DNA of 64,000 nt, from positions 992,001 through 1,056,000 of the forward strand of contig NZ_JACHJC010000001.1 in NCBI RefSeq assembly GCF_014203425.1, given 5' to 3'. The stretch is from Micromonospora echinospora (GTDB lineage: Bacteria; Actinomycetota; Actinomycetes; Mycobacteriales; Micromonosporaceae). The translations under genes were made by a program, and so were the position numbers. Shown in pieces: positions 1 through 9,503 of the stretch. Each line of letters begins with the position of its first letter. The stretch's first letter is position 1. The notes under the pieces are model-generated. The model was not told the origin of the DNA. It searched no databases and was given only the letters and a program-made list of their open reading frames with translations.

Positions 1-51
1 GACGCCGCGGACCGGCCGGACCCGCTGCTGAACACCGGGAGTGCACAGTGA
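1..51 (+). CDS. nuoG: NADH-quinone oxidoreductase subunit G, C-terminal end (partial)
   Basis: Only the last 16 codons and the TGA stop are inside the window; the rest lies upstream of base 1. Frame 1 stays open from base 1 to TGA at 49-51, and the visible C-terminus ends in NTGSAQ. The identity rests on position only: the following genes are nuoH to nuoN in canonical order, so the gene before nuoH should be nuoG, the large iron-sulfur subunit of the peripheral arm of complex I. The stop lies inside a repeat-like spacer that recurs before nuoK. Confidence 0.7.
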   Translation, partial: DAADRPDPLLNTGSAQ

Positions 52-112
52 GCGCGCGCAGGCAACGAGCGGAGCGAGTACGCCTCGCGGTCGCGAACGA
101 AAGGTCGGTGCA
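48..112 (+). repeat. intergenic repeat copy A between nuoG and nuoH, carrying the nuoH ribosome binding site
   Basis: This spacer opens with GTGAGCGCG overlapping the nuoG stop and closes with GTCGCGAACGAAAGGTC, whose GAAAGG lies 8 bases before the GTG start of nuoH. The same opening and closing blocks recur before nuoK at 2877-2933, around a diverged AGCGGAG-rich middle. It looks like an expanding short element that spans a stop codon and supplies the next Shine-Dalgarno. Confidence 0.6.
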
Positions 113-1465
113 GTGAATCTCTACCTCGCGGCGCAGGACCCGACGCTTGCCGACTTCGGCAAGGACCCGTGGTGGCTGGTCCTCGGCAAGATCCTCTTCG
201 CGTTCGTCGTCGCCGTGGCGGCCACGCTGCTGGGCGTCTGGTTCGAGCGCCGGGTCGTGGGCCGGATGGCGGTGCGGCCCGGTCCCAACCAGGCCGGCCC
301 GTTCGGTCTGCTCCAGACGCTCGCCGACGGCGTGAAGCTGGCCTTCAAGGAGGACATCCTCCCGCGCAAGGCCGACAAGGTCGTCTACTTCTTCGCCCCG
401 GTGATCTCCGTGGTCTGCGCGGTCACCGCGCTGTCGGTGATTCCGTTCGGGCCGATGGTGAGCATCTTCGGGCACCGCACGCCGCTGCAGGTCACCGACG
501 TGTCGGTGGCGGTGCTGGTGGTGCTGGCGTTCTCCTCGCTGGCCGTGTACGGCATCGTGCTCGGCGGCTGGGCCAGCGGCTCCACGTACCCTCTCCTCGG
601 TGGTCTGCGCTCCGCCGCCCAGCTGGTGTCCTACGAGGTCACCATGGGCCTGAGCGTGGTCGCGGTCTTCATGACCGCCGGCACCATGTCGACCAGCGGG
701 ATCGTCGCCGCGCAGGGCGACGGCACCCGGCTGAGCATCGGCGGCTTCGAGGTCGCGGCCCCCGGCTGGTACGCGATCCTGCTGCTGCCCAGCTTCATCA
801 TGTTCTTCATCGCCATCGTCGGTGAGACCAACCGGGCGCCGTTCGACCTGCCCGAGGCGGAGTCGGAGCTGGTGGCCGGCTTCCAGACCGAGTACAGCTC
901 GCTGAAGTTCGCGCTGTTCATGCTCAGCGAGTACGTCGCGATGGTGACGATGTCGGCGTTCACGGTGACCCTCTTCCTCGGCGGCTGGCACGCGCCGTGG
1001 CCGATCACGATCTGGTCGGGCGCCAACGAGGGCTGGTGGCCGATGCTGTGGTTCTTCGGCAAGGTCATCCTGCTGGTCTTCGTCTTCGTCTGGCTGCGCG
1101 GCACGCTGCCCCGGCTCCGCTACGACCAGTTCATGCGCTTCGGCTGGAAGGTGCTGCTGCCGCTGAACCTGGTCTGGATCATGGTGCTCGCCGGGCTGCG
1201 CTCGATCGAGGACTGGCAGGCCCGGGACCGGCTACTCGTCACCGCCGTCGGCGCGGGCGTGCTGCTGCTGGTCACGCTCTTCTGGCCGAGCCGGAAGAAG
1301 GAACTCAAGCCGTCGCCCCAGGAGCAGGCGGACAGCCGGCCGTACGGCAGCTTCCCGCTGCCGCCGATGGATCTTCAGGTTCCGCCGAGCCCGCGTACCA
1401 AGCGCGTGCTCGCCGAGCGGGAGCCGGCCAACGTCGTCGCCGGCCCGGACTCCAGGGAGGTGTGA
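113..1465 (+). CDS. nuoH: NADH-quinone oxidoreductase subunit H
   Basis: Membrane subunit of respiratory complex I that forms much of the quinone-access chamber linking the peripheral and membrane arms. The 450-residue product is a multi-spanning protein with the family signatures [14 protein letters not shown] near residue 50 and [15 protein letters not shown] from about residue 238, the conserved acidic loop facing the quinone site. The C-terminal ~60 residues are a hydrophilic proline/arginine-rich tail, longer than in E. coli and common in actinobacteria. An upstream in-frame GTG at 41 would add 24 residues translated from the repeat, so GTG 113, preceded by GAAAGG, is the better start. 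nuoI follows after a 1-base gap. Confidence 0.96.
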   Translation: MNLYLAAQDPTLADFGKDPWWLVLGKILFAFVVAVAATLLGVWFERRVVGRMAVRPGPNQAGPFGLLQTLADGVKLAFKEDILPRKADKVVYFFAPVISVVCAVTALSVIPFGPMVSIFGHRTPLQVTDVSVAVLVVLAFSSLAVYGIVLGGWASGSTYPLLGGLRSAAQLVSYEVTMGLSVVAVFMTAGTMSTSGIVAAQGDGTRLSIGGFEVAAPGWYAILLLPSFIMFFIAIVGETNRAPFDLPEAESELVAGFQTEYSSLKFALFMLSEYVAMVTMSAFTVTLFLGGWHAPWPITIWSGANEGWWPMLWFFGKVILLVFVFVWLRGTLPRLRYDQFMRFGWKVLLPLNLVWIMVLAGLRSIEDWQARDRLLVTAVGAGVLLLVTLFWPSRKKELKPSPQEQADSRPYGSFPLPPMDLQVPPSPRTKRVLAEREPANVVAGPDSREV

Positions 1466-1466
1466 C

Positions 1467-2111
1467 GTGGGCGCGATCACCGGAACGTTCAAGGGCTTCG
1501 GTGTCACCTTCTCGCACATGTTCAAGAAGGTCGTCACCACCGACTACCCGTTCAAGCCGCCGGTCTCGGCGCCGCGCTACCACGGGCGGCACATCCTCAA
1601 CCGGCACCCGGACGGGCTGGAGAAGTGCATCGGCTGCGAGCTGTGCGCCTGGGCCTGCCCGGCCGACGCGATCTACGTCGAGGGTGGCGACAACACCGAG
1701 GAGCAGCGCTTCTCCCCGGGTGAGCGGTACGCCAGCATCTACCAGATCAACTACGCCCGGTGCATCTTCTGCGGGCTCTGCATCGAGGCCTGCCCGACCC
1801 GTTCGCTCACCATGAGCAACGAGTACGAGCTGGCCCGGGACAACCGGCAGGACCTCATCTTCACGAAGGAGCAGCTGCTCGCGCCGCTGCTCGAGGGCAT
1901 GGAGCAGCCGCCGCACCCGATGCGGCTGGGCGACAGCGAGAAGGACTACTACGTCGGCGCGCTGACCAACCCGGGCACCTCGGCGGGCGCCGAGCGCTCG
2001 CCGATGGGCCCCGGCCGGTACCAGGTGGAGGAGCACCCCGGCGTGACCTTCCCCGGTGCCGAGCAGGCCGAGCAGCGGTCCGCCGCGGCGGGCAAGGGAG
2101 GCAAGGCATGA
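1467..2111 (+). CDS. nuoI: NADH-quinone oxidoreductase subunit I
   Basis: Peripheral-arm subunit that passes electrons through two [4Fe-4S] clusters (N6a/N6b) toward the last cluster near quinone. The 214-residue product has the two 8Fe ferredoxin motifs: C54, C57, C60, C64 ([12 protein letters not shown]) and C99, C102, C105, C109 ([12 protein letters not shown]). The last ~50 residues are a hydrophilic extension rich in Gly, Ala and Glu. The GTG start is preceded by AGGGAGG. The stop overlaps the ATG of nuoJ, which indicates translational coupling. Confidence 0.97.
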   Translation: MGAITGTFKGFGVTFSHMFKKVVTTDYPFKPPVSAPRYHGRHILNRHPDGLEKCIGCELCAWACPADAIYVEGGDNTEEQRFSPGERYASIYQINYARCIFCGLCIEACPTRSLTMSNEYELARDNRQDLIFTKEQLLAPLLEGMEQPPHPMRLGDSEKDYYVGALTNPGTSAGAERSPMGPGRYQVEEHPGVTFPGAEQAEQRSAAAGKGGKA

Positions 2112-2878
2112 CCTCGGCTACGGTGCTCGCCGCTGCGGGCCAGGTGTCCGGGGGTGAGGAGGTCACCTTCTGGATCCTCGCCCCGCTGGCCCTGCTCGGG
2201 GCGGTCGGCATGGTGTGGGCCCGCAACGCGGTGCACTCCGCGCTGTGGCTCGTGCTGACAATGCTCTGCCTGGGCGTGTTCTACGTGCTCCAGGCCGGGC
2301 CGTTCATCGGCATGGTGCAGATCATCGTCTACACCGGCGCGATCATGATGCTGTTCCTGTTCGTGCTGATGCTCGTCGGCCGGGACGCGTCCGACTCGCT
2401 CATCGAGACGCTGCGCGGCCAGCGGATCGCCGCCGTCGTCCTCGGGCTCGGCTTCGCCGGCCTGGTGGGCAGCGGCCTGCACCGCGCGCTCGACGGCGTG
2501 CGGGCGGCCGGGCTCGACGAGGCGAACGCCGAGGGCAACGTGCAGGGCATCGCCCGGCTGCTGTTCACCAAGTACGTCTTCGCCTTCGAGCTGACCTCGG
2601 CGCTGCTGATCACCGCAGCGGTGGGCGCGATGGTGCTGGCGCACGTCGAGCGGCGCAAGGCGGACCGGATGGACCAGATCGCCACCATGAAGGCGCGGTT
2701 CCGTCCCGGCAACTACCCCGGCCCGAAGCCCGGCCCGGGTGTCTACGCCACCTCCTCCTCGGTGGCCACCCCGGCCCGCCTGCCCGACGGCCGGCTGACC
2801 GAGCGCAGCATCCCGGAGATCCTGCCGGTGCGTGAGCTGACGGCCGAGGAGACCGCACTGAAGGGTACTGAACGGTGA
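2108..2878 (+). CDS. nuoJ: NADH-quinone oxidoreductase subunit J
   Basis: Small membrane subunit of complex I; its third helix carries the pi-bulge thought to move during coupling. The 256-residue product has about five transmembrane helices, with the typical [20 protein letters not shown] segment at about residues 65-85. It ends in a ~60-residue hydrophilic tail, an extension usual in actinobacterial NuoJ. The ATG overlaps the nuoI stop by four bases. The open frame reaches further upstream into nuoI, but those residues have no NuoJ character. The stop lies at the start of repeat copy B. Confidence 0.95.
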   Translation: MTSATVLAAAGQVSGGEEVTFWILAPLALLGAVGMVWARNAVHSALWLVLTMLCLGVFYVLQAGPFIGMVQIIVYTGAIMMLFLFVLMLVGRDASDSLIETLRGQRIAAVVLGLGFAGLVGSGLHRALDGVRAAGLDEANAEGNVQGIARLLFTKYVFAFELTSALLITAAVGAMVLAHVERRKADRMDQIATMKARFRPGNYPGPKPGPGVYATSSSVATPARLPDGRLTERSIPEILPVRELTAEETALKGTER

Positions 2879-2933
2879 GCGCGAGGAGTGCAGCGAAGCG
2901 GAGCTCCGCAGTCGCGAACGAAAGGTCAGCACG
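2877..2933 (+). repeat. intergenic repeat copy B between nuoJ and nuoK, carrying the nuoK ribosome binding site
   Basis: Second copy of the element seen at 48-112. It begins GTGAGCGCG at the nuoJ stop, has a GCGAAGCGGAGC middle and ends GTCGCGAACGAAAGGTCAGC just before the GTG of nuoK. The shared end block is 17 bases (GTCGCGAACGAAAGGTC) and places GAAAGG 8 bases from the start codon, as in copy A. Other nuo junctions in this window lack it. Confidence 0.6.
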
Positions 2934-3233
2934 GTGACCCCGGACTACTACCTGATCCTCGCGGCGGTGCTGTTCACCATCGGCGCCGTCGGCGTGCTGG
3001 TTCGGCGCAACGCGATCGTGCTGTTCATGTGCATCGAGCTGATGCTCAACGCGGCCAACCTGACCCTGGTCACGTTCAGCCGGATCAACGGCGACCTGAA
3101 CGGCCAGATCATGGCGTTCTTCGTGATGGTGGTCGCGGCGGCCGAGGTAGTGGTCGGTCTCGCGATCATCATGGCGATCTTCCGTACCCGGCGCTCGGCG
3201 AGCGTCGACGACGCCAACCTGCTGAAGTACTGA
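2934..3233 (+). CDS. nuoK: NADH-quinone oxidoreductase subunit K
   Basis: Small Mrp-related membrane subunit of complex I (99 residues, three transmembrane helices) that contributes to the proton path between NuoH/J and NuoN. The core carries the two conserved membrane glutamates, one in [14 protein letters not shown] (about residue 35) and one in [13 protein letters not shown] (about residue 71). Length and order match the family. The GTG start is preceded by GAAAGG inside repeat copy B. Confidence 0.96.
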   Translation: MTPDYYLILAAVLFTIGAVGVLVRRNAIVLFMCIELMLNAANLTLVTFSRINGDLNGQIMAFFVMVVAAAEVVVGLAIIMAIFRTRRSASVDDANLLKY

Positions 3234-3240
3234 GGGGCTC

Positions 3241-5202
3241 GTGGTGGAACAGATTCTGACGATCGCCCAGTCTGAGCCAGCCGAGGCCGTCACCTTCGCC
3301 ACGGCGGACGGGATGCTGGGCTCGGTCTGGCTGCTGGTGGCGATCCCGCTGGTCAGCGCGGCGATCCTGCTGCTGCTGGGCAAGCGGGCGGACCGCTGGG
3401 GCCACTGGCTCGGCGTGGGCGCCATCGGCGCCGCCTTCCTGCTCGGGCTCACCTACTTCTTCCAGCTTCGCGGCCTGGAGAACAAGCAGGTCGAGCTGAG
3501 CCTCTGGGACTTCATGGTGGTCGGCGACCTGAAGGTGGACTTCGGTCTGCTCTTCGACCCGCTGGCCGCTGTCTTCGTCCTGCTGATCACCGGGGTGGGC
3601 TTCCTGATCCACCTCTACGCCGTGGAGTACATGGCGCACGACGAGGGCCGGCGGCTGTTCTTCGCCTACTTCAACCTGTTCGTCGCCGCGATGCTGCTGC
3701 TGGTGCTCGGCAACAACTACGTGATGCTCTACTTCGGCTGGGAGGGCGTCGGTCTGGCGTCGTACCTGCTGATCTCCTTCTGGTACGGCCGGCCGAGCGC
3801 GGCCACCGCCGGCAAGAAGGCGTTCCTGATGAACCGGGTCGGTGACGCCGGCCTGGCCATCGGCATCTTCATCATGTTCGCCATGCTCGGCACCACCCAG
3901 TACGACGAGGTGTTCAACGGGGTCGGCTCGCTGACCTCGACCACGGTGCTGGTGCTCGGCCTGCTCCTGCTGCTCGGCGCGGCCGGCAAGTCCGGCCAGT
4001 TCCCGCTCCAGGCGTGGTTGCCGGACGCGATGGAGGGCCCGACCCCGGTGTCCGCGCTCATCCACGCGGCCACCATGGTCACCGCCGGCGTCTACCTGAT
4101 CGCCCGCTCCAACGCGATCTTCTCGGCCAACGAGACGCTCCAGCTCGTGGTGGTCAGCGTCGGCGCGCTCACCCTGCTGATGGGCTGCATCATCGGCGCG
4201 GCCAAGGACGACATCAAGCGGGTGCTGGCCTGGTCGACGGTGAGCCAGATCGGCTACATGTTCCTCGGCGTCGGTCTCGGCGGCGGCGCGTACGCGCTCG
4301 CCATCGTGCACCTGCTGGCGCACGGCTTCTTCAAGGCCAACATGTTCCTCGGCGCCGGCTCGGTCATGCACGGCATGAACGACCAGGTCGACATCCGCCG
4401 CTTCGGCGGACTGTCGAAGTACATGAAGGTCACCTGGCTGACGTTCATGATGGGCTGGCTCGCCATCATCGGCATGTTCCCGTTCTCCGGCTACTTCTCC
4501 AAGGAGCCGATCATCGTGGCCGCGTTCGAGCGGGAGGGCTGGACGGCCTGGCTGTTTGGCCTGGCCGCGCTGCTCGGCGCCGGGCTCACCGCCTTCTACA
4601 TGACGCGGCTGTTCGTGCTCACGTTCCACGGTCCGAAGCGCTGGACCGAGGACATCGAGCACCCGCACGAGTCGCCGAAGCTGATGACGATCCCGCTGAT
4701 CCTGCTGGCGATCGGCTCGGTCGGCGCGGGCTTCCTGCTCGCCACCTCCGTGCCGGACTGGCTCACCGCCACCAACGGGCTCGCCGCCGAGAGCGGGGAG
4801 CACGCGCCGGTGCTGGCGCACTGGCTGCTCACCGCGCTGTCGCTGCTGCTCACGGTGCTGGGCGCCGGGCTGGCCTGGTTCCTGTTCCGCGGCGGCACGG
4901 CCACCGAGCCGCAGCCGGCCGGCGTGGTGGTCACCGCCGCGCGCCGGAACCTCTACACGGACGCCTTCAACGAGGCGGTCTTCGAGAAGCCGGGCATCTT
5001 CCTCACCCGGGCGCTCGTGTTCCTCGACAACCGGGGCGTCGACGGGCTGGTCAACGGCCTGGCCGCCGCCGTGGGCGGGGGCTCGGGCCGGCTCCGGCGG
5101 CTCCAGACCGGCTTCGTGCGGTCGTACGCGACCTCGATCCTGGCCGGCGCGCTGCTCGTGGTCGCGGCGTTCCTGGCGGTGCAGGCGGGGTGGCTGGCGT
5201 GA
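3241..5202 (+). CDS. nuoL: NADH-quinone oxidoreductase subunit L
   Basis: Distal antiporter-like proton-pumping subunit of complex I. The 653-residue, roughly 16-helix product has the Proton_antipo_M core: GWEGVGLASYLLI with the conserved glutamate, and GKSGQFPLQAWLPDAMEGPTP with the key lysine at residue 250, followed by HAATMVTAGVYL. The C-terminal part carries the amphipathic lateral helix and last anchor helix typical of NuoL. Two adjacent GTG codons are possible starts (3241 or 3244). A 64-base gap separates it from nuoM. Confidence 0.97.
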   Translation: MVEQILTIAQSEPAEAVTFATADGMLGSVWLLVAIPLVSAAILLLLGKRADRWGHWLGVGAIGAAFLLGLTYFFQLRGLENKQVELSLWDFMVVGDLKVDFGLLFDPLAAVFVLLITGVGFLIHLYAVEYMAHDEGRRLFFAYFNLFVAAMLLLVLGNNYVMLYFGWEGVGLASYLLISFWYGRPSAATAGKKAFLMNRVGDAGLAIGIFIMFAMLGTTQYDEVFNGVGSLTSTTVLVLGLLLLLGAAGKSGQFPLQAWLPDAMEGPTPVSALIHAATMVTAGVYLIARSNAIFSANETLQLVVVSVGALTLLMGCIIGAAKDDIKRVLAWSTVSQIGYMFLGVGLGGGAYALAIVHLLAHGFFKANMFLGAGSVMHGMNDQVDIRRFGGLSKYMKVTWLTFMMGWLAIIGMFPFSGYFSKEPIIVAAFEREGWTAWLFGLAALLGAGLTAFYMTRLFVLTFHGPKRWTEDIEHPHESPKLMTIPLILLAIGSVGAGFLLATSVPDWLTATNGLAAESGEHAPVLAHWLLTALSLLLTVLGAGLAWFLFRGGTATEPQPAGVVVTAARRNLYTDAFNEAVFEKPGIFLTRALVFLDNRGVDGLVNGLAAAVGGGSGRLRRLQTGFVRSYATSILAGALLVVAAFLAVQAGWLA

Positions 5203-5266
5203 TCGACCTCAACGCGGCCGCCCCCGCCGGCGGGCCACGCAGTCACGACGGAGGTAAGGCCGAATA

Positions 5267-6799
5267 ATGTCCAACTTCCCGTTCCTCTCGGTGCTTACCG
5301 TGGCGCCGCTGGTCGGTGCCCTGGTGGTGGCACTGCTGCCCCGCAGCCGCCCGGACCTGGCCAAGATGGTGGCGTTCGGCTGGTCGCTGCTGGTGCTGGT
5401 GCTCTCGGTGGTGATGTGGTTCGCCTTCTCCGCCGGCGGTGACCGGTTCCAGTTCCGCGAGTCGTACCCGTGGATCCCGAACTGGGGCGTGAACTTCACC
5501 TTCGAGGTGGACGGCATCGCGCTGGTCATGCTGATGCTGATCGCGATCCTGGTGCCGCTGGTGATCCTGGCGTCCTGGCACGACGCCGAGGCGTCGAAGC
5601 GCTCGGTGCCCGCCTACTTCGCGCTGCTGCTCGTCCTCGAGTGCACGATGATCGGCGTCTTCGCCGCCGCCGACGTCTTCCTGTTCTACGTGTTCTTCGA
5701 GGTCATGCTGGTGCCGATGTACTTCCTGATCGGCAGCTACGGCGGCCACCAGCGGCAGTACGCGGCGGTCAAGTTCTTCCTCTACTCGCTGGTCGGCGGT
5801 CTGTTCATGCTGGCCGCGGTGATCGGCCTCTGGGTGGTCGGCGGGAAGACCTTCGACTGGCAGGCGCTGAGCCAGGCGGAGTTCGCCACTGACACGGCCC
5901 GCTGGCTGTTCCTCGGCTTCTTCGTCGCCTTCGCGATCAAGGCGCCGTTCTTCCCGTTCCACACCTGGCTGCCGGACGCCGGTGGCGCGGCCCCGGCCGG
6001 CGCCGCCGCGCTGCTTGTCGGCGTGCTGGACAAGGTCGGCACGTTCGGCATCCTGCGCTACTGCCTGCCGCTGTTCCCGGAGGCGTCGCGCTGGTTCGCG
6101 CCGTGGGCGCTGGCGCTCGGCGTGATCGGCATCATCTACGCCGCGCTGCTGGCGGTCGGCCAGAACGACCTGAAGCGGCTGGTGTCGTACACCTCGATCG
6201 CGCACTTCGGGTTCATCGGCATCGGCATCTTCGCGTTCACCACCCAGGCCGGCACCGGCGCGGTGCTCTACATGCTCAACCACGGCCTGGCCACCGGCCT
6301 GCTGTTCCTGGTGGTCGGCATGCTGATCGCCCGGCGCGGCTCGGCGCTGATCAGCGACTTCGGCGGCGCGGGCAAGCTGGTGCCGGTGCTGGCCGGCGTG
6401 CTCTTCTTCGCCGGTCTGGCCTCGCTGGCGTTGCCCGGCACCGCGCCGTTCGTCTCCGAGTTCCTGGTGCTGATCGGCACGTTCACCGTCAACAAGCCGG
6501 TCGCGGTGATCGCCACGCTCGGCATCATCCTGGCGGCGGCGTACGTGCTGTGGATGGTGCAGCGCACCACGCAGGGCACGCTGAACCCGGCGCTGACCGA
6601 GGTCGAGGGCATGCGCCGGGACCTCACGCTGCGCGAGAAGGTAGTCGTCGCGCCGCTGATCGCGTTGATCGTGCTGCTCGGCTTCTACCCGAAGCCGGTC
6701 ACCGATGTCATCAACCCCGCCGTCCAGGCGACCATGCAGGACGTCGGCAAGTCCGATCCCGCCCCTGAGGTCGGCAGCGTCCAGGAGGCCGCGAAGTGA
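5267..6799 (+). CDS. nuoM: NADH-quinone oxidoreductase subunit M
   Basis: Second antiporter-like proton-pumping subunit of complex I, 510 residues with about 14 helices. Visible hallmarks are FYVFFEVMLVPMYFLIG (conserved glutamate), lysine 225 in KAPFFPFHTWLPDA, and QNDLKRLVSYTSIAHFGF. The loop after HTWLPDA reads GGAAPAGAAAL instead of the more common HxEAPT pattern, a divergence also seen in other actinobacterial NuoM. The ATG is preceded by GGAGGT. The stop overlaps the GTG start of nuoN. Confidence 0.96.
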   Translation: MSNFPFLSVLTVAPLVGALVVALLPRSRPDLAKMVAFGWSLLVLVLSVVMWFAFSAGGDRFQFRESYPWIPNWGVNFTFEVDGIALVMLMLIAILVPLVILASWHDAEASKRSVPAYFALLLVLECTMIGVFAAADVFLFYVFFEVMLVPMYFLIGSYGGHQRQYAAVKFFLYSLVGGLFMLAAVIGLWVVGGKTFDWQALSQAEFATDTARWLFLGFFVAFAIKAPFFPFHTWLPDAGGAAPAGAAALLVGVLDKVGTFGILRYCLPLFPEASRWFAPWALALGVIGIIYAALLAVGQNDLKRLVSYTSIAHFGFIGIGIFAFTTQAGTGAVLYMLNHGLATGLLFLVVGMLIARRGSALISDFGGAGKLVPVLAGVLFFAGLASLALPGTAPFVSEFLVLIGTFTVNKPVAVIATLGIILAAAYVLWMVQRTTQGTLNPALTEVEGMRRDLTLREKVVVAPLIALIVLLGFYPKPVTDVINPAVQATMQDVGKSDPAPEVGSVQEAAK

Positions 6800-8349
6800 G
6801 TGAACTGAAGCTGCCGTCGATCGACTACGCGGCGCTCGCTCCGATCCTGATCATGCTGGGCGCGGCCCTGGTCGGGATCCTGGTCGAGGCGTTCGTGCCG
6901 CGTCGCCTGCGCAACGCGGTGCAGCTCGGGCTCGCCCTGGTGGCGATGCTCGCGGCGATCGTGATGGTGATCCTGAACGCGGACGTCCGGCTGATCACCA
7001 TCGGCGGGGCCATCGCGGTCGACGGGCCGACGCTGTTCCTCCAGGGCGCCATTCTGGTCCTGGCCGTGATGGCGCTGCTGCTCGTCGGCGAGCGCACGGT
7101 GGAGCGGGGCGGCGCGTTCGTGGCGCACGCCGCGGTCACCGCCGAGTCGGCGGAGGACCGCCGGCAGGCCGAGGGCGTCGGTGGCGCCACCGAGGTCTAC
7201 CCGCTGATGTCGTTCGCGATCGCCGGCATGCTGATCTTCGTGGCGGCGAACGACCTGCTGACCATGTTCATCGCGCTTGAGGTCTTCTCGCTGCCGCTCT
7301 ACCTGCTCTGCGCGCTGGCCCGCCGCCGGCGTCTGCTGAGCCAGGAGGCCGCGCTGAAGTACTTCATGCTCGGCGCGTACGCCTCGGCGTTCTTCCTGTT
7401 CGGTGTCGCCCTGATCTACGGCTTCACCTCCGGCATCCCGGGCCGTGGGGCCGGCGTCGACTTCGCCACCGTGCACGCCGCGGTCACCGAGTCCCCGTCC
7501 AGCCCGGTGCTGCTGTTCGCCGGCATGGCGCTGCTCAGCATCGGCCTGCTGTTCAAGGCCGCCGCCGCGCCGTTCCACGTCTGGACGCCGGACGTCTACC
7601 AGGGCGCTCCGACCCCGGTGACCGGCTTCATGGCCGCCTGCACCAAGGTCGCCGCGTTCGGCGCGCTGCTGCGCGTCTTCCACGTCGCGTTCGCCGGGGC
7701 CTCCTGGGACTTCACCCCGGTGCTCGGCACGGTGGCGGTGCTGACCATGCTGGTCGGCGCGGTGCTCGCGGTCACCCAGACGGACATCAAGCGCCTGCTG
7801 GCGTACTCGTCGATCGCGAACGCCGGCTACCTGCTGGTCGGTGTGCTGGCGCCGAGCCGCGAAGGGCTCTCCGGCACGATGTTCTACCTGGCCGCGTACG
7901 GCTTCTCGGTGCTCGCCGCGTTCGCCGTGGTGACGCTGGTGCGCGACAGCAACGGGGAGGCCACCCACCTGTCCCGCTGGGCCGGGCTGGGCCGCCGCTC
8001 GCCGTTCTTCGCGGCGATCTTCACGTTCATCCTGCTGGCCTTCGCCGGCATCCCGCTCACCAGCGGTTTCACCAGCAAGTTCGCGGTCTTCGGCCCGGCC
8101 CTGGAGGCCAACCAGGTCTGGCTGGTGATCGCCGGTGTGCTGACCAGCATGGTGCTGGCCTTCCCGTACCTGCGGGTCGTGGTGATGATGTGGCTCTCCG
8201 AGCCGGGCGAGGCCACGCCGACGGTGACCGTGCCGGGCGCGCTCACCTCGGCGGCGCTGGTCATCGGCGTGCTGGCCACGCTGGTGCTCGGCGTGGTCCC
8301 GGGTCCGCTGCTCGACCTGACGACTGGCGCCGCCGAATTCGTCAGATGA
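6796..8349 (+). CDS. nuoN: NADH-quinone oxidoreductase subunit N
   Basis: Third antiporter-like proton-pumping subunit, the last gene of the nuo operon. The 517-residue membrane protein has FIALEVFSLPLYLLCALAR (conserved glutamate), a lysine in LFKAAAAPFHVWTPDVYQGAPTPVTGF, and QTDIKRLLAYSSIANAGYLL. The GTG start overlaps the nuoM stop (GTGA), so translation is coupled. A perfect hairpin 15 bases after the stop ends the operon. Confidence 0.97.
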   Translation: MSELKLPSIDYAALAPILIMLGAALVGILVEAFVPRRLRNAVQLGLALVAMLAAIVMVILNADVRLITIGGAIAVDGPTLFLQGAILVLAVMALLLVGERTVERGGAFVAHAAVTAESAEDRRQAEGVGGATEVYPLMSFAIAGMLIFVAANDLLTMFIALEVFSLPLYLLCALARRRRLLSQEAALKYFMLGAYASAFFLFGVALIYGFTSGIPGRGAGVDFATVHAAVTESPSSPVLLFAGMALLSIGLLFKAAAAPFHVWTPDVYQGAPTPVTGFMAACTKVAAFGALLRVFHVAFAGASWDFTPVLGTVAVLTMLVGAVLAVTQTDIKRLLAYSSIANAGYLLVGVLAPSREGLSGTMFYLAAYGFSVLAAFAVVTLVRDSNGEATHLSRWAGLGRRSPFFAAIFTFILLAFAGIPLTSGFTSKFAVFGPALEANQVWLVIAGVLTSMVLAFPYLRVVVMMWLSEPGEATPTVTVPGALTSAALVIGVLATLVLGVVPGPLLDLTTGAAEFVR

Positions 8350-8363
8350 CCGAGGTGTTCCCA

Positions 8364-8399
8364 CCGAGGGCCGGTACGCCGTGGCGTGCCGGCCCTCGG
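8364..8399 (+). terminator. rho-independent terminator of the nuo operon
   Basis: Arms CCGAGGGCCGGTACGCC (8364-8380) and GGCGTGCCGGCCCTCGG (8383-8399) pair over 17 positions with a single G-U pair and a very short loop. There is no T run, as is usual in GC-rich actinomycetes. It sits directly after the nuoN stop. Confidence 0.8.
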
Positions 8400-8438
8400 C
8401 CCGTATCCCCCTCGACGAGCAGGTCGAACGGGTGTGGC

Positions 8439-9479
8439 ATGGTTGAGGACGTGGCGAATCCGGCTGGCGAGCATTCAGGTCAGTTCGGCGCGCTCGGCCT
8501 GCACCTCGCGGACCCGCGCGTCGAAGCCTCCGTGCTGGGCGTGCTCGACCGGGTCGAGGCGGAGCTGCGGGCCAGCGTCGCCAGCGCGGACCCGCTGGTG
8601 ACCGAGGCGGCCCGTCACCTGGTCGAGGCCGGCGGCAAGCGGTTCCGCCCGCTGCTGGTGGCGCTGAGCGCCCAGTTCGGCGACCCGGAGGCCGCGCAGG
8701 TCGTCCCGGCCGCCGTGGTGATGGAACTCACCCACCTGGCGACGCTCTACCACGACGACGTGATGGACGAGGCCGCCGTGCGGCGGGGCGCGCCGAGCGC
8801 CAACTCCCGCTGGACCAACTCGGTGGCCATCCTGGTCGGCGACTACCTCTTCGCCCGGGCCGCGGACATCGCCGCCGACCTGGGCACCGAGGCGGTACGC
8901 CTCCAGGCGCGCACGTTCGCGCGGCTGGTGCACGGCCAGATCGCCGAGACGGTCGGTCCGCGCGACAACGATCCGGTCGCGCACTACCTGCACGTGATCG
9001 CCGAGAAGACCGGCTCGCTGATCGCCACGTCGGCGCGCTTCGGCGGCATGTTCGGCGGCGCGGCGCCCGAGCACATCGAGGCGCTCGCCGAGTACGGCGA
9101 GATCATCGGCGTCGCGTTCCAGCTCTCCGACGACCTGCTGGACATCTCCAGCGAGTCGATCGAGTCCGGCAAGACGCCCGGCACCGACCTGCGCGAGGGC
9201 GTGCCCACGCTGCCGGTGCTCTACGCGCTGGCCTCGGACGACGCGGACGCGGCGAGCGTACGGCTGCGGGAGATCCTGGCCACCGGCCCGCTGGTGGACG
9301 ACGCGCTGCATGCCGAGGCGCTCGGGCTGCTGCGGGAGTCCCCGGCGCTCAAGCGCGCCCGGGAGACGGTGCGAAGCTACGCCGAGGACGCCCGCGCCCG
9401 GCTCGCCCCGCTGCCCGAGGGCCCGGCGCGTCGCGCGCTGGAGTCCCTCTGCGACTACATCGCCGACCGCACCAGCTGA
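8439..9479 (+). CDS. long-chain polyprenyl diphosphate synthase
   Basis: Trans-prenyltransferase that extends farnesyl or geranylgeranyl diphosphate with isopentenyl diphosphate. Next to complex I it most likely makes the side chain of menaquinone, its electron acceptor. The 346-residue product has GGKRFRP (residues 65-71), the first aspartate-rich motif DDVMD (106-110) and the second DDLLD (231-235), both Mg-diphosphate ligands. Small residues just before the first motif favour a long product, but the exact chain length cannot be read. ATG 8439 is chosen; GTG 8451 is an alternative. It has its own transcription unit, since the nuo terminator lies upstream. Confidence 0.9.
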   Translation: MVEDVANPAGEHSGQFGALGLHLADPRVEASVLGVLDRVEAELRASVASADPLVTEAARHLVEAGGKRFRPLLVALSAQFGDPEAAQVVPAAVVMELTHLATLYHDDVMDEAAVRRGAPSANSRWTNSVAILVGDYLFARAADIAADLGTEAVRLQARTFARLVHGQIAETVGPRDNDPVAHYLHVIAEKTGSLIATSARFGGMFGGAAPEHIEALAEYGEIIGVAFQLSDDLLDISSESIESGKTPGTDLREGVPTLPVLYALASDDADAASVRLREILATGPLVDDALHAEALGLLRESPALKRARETVRSYAEDARARLAPLPEGPARRALESLCDYIADRTS

Positions 9480-9503
9480 CCCCCGCACCCACGGCGAGGG
9501 CGG

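Noticed and set aside
6685..8364. Long minus-strand open frame opposite nuoN
   Set aside because: Arg/Glu/Gln/His-rich composition of an antisense shadow; nuoN on the plus strand is unambiguous.
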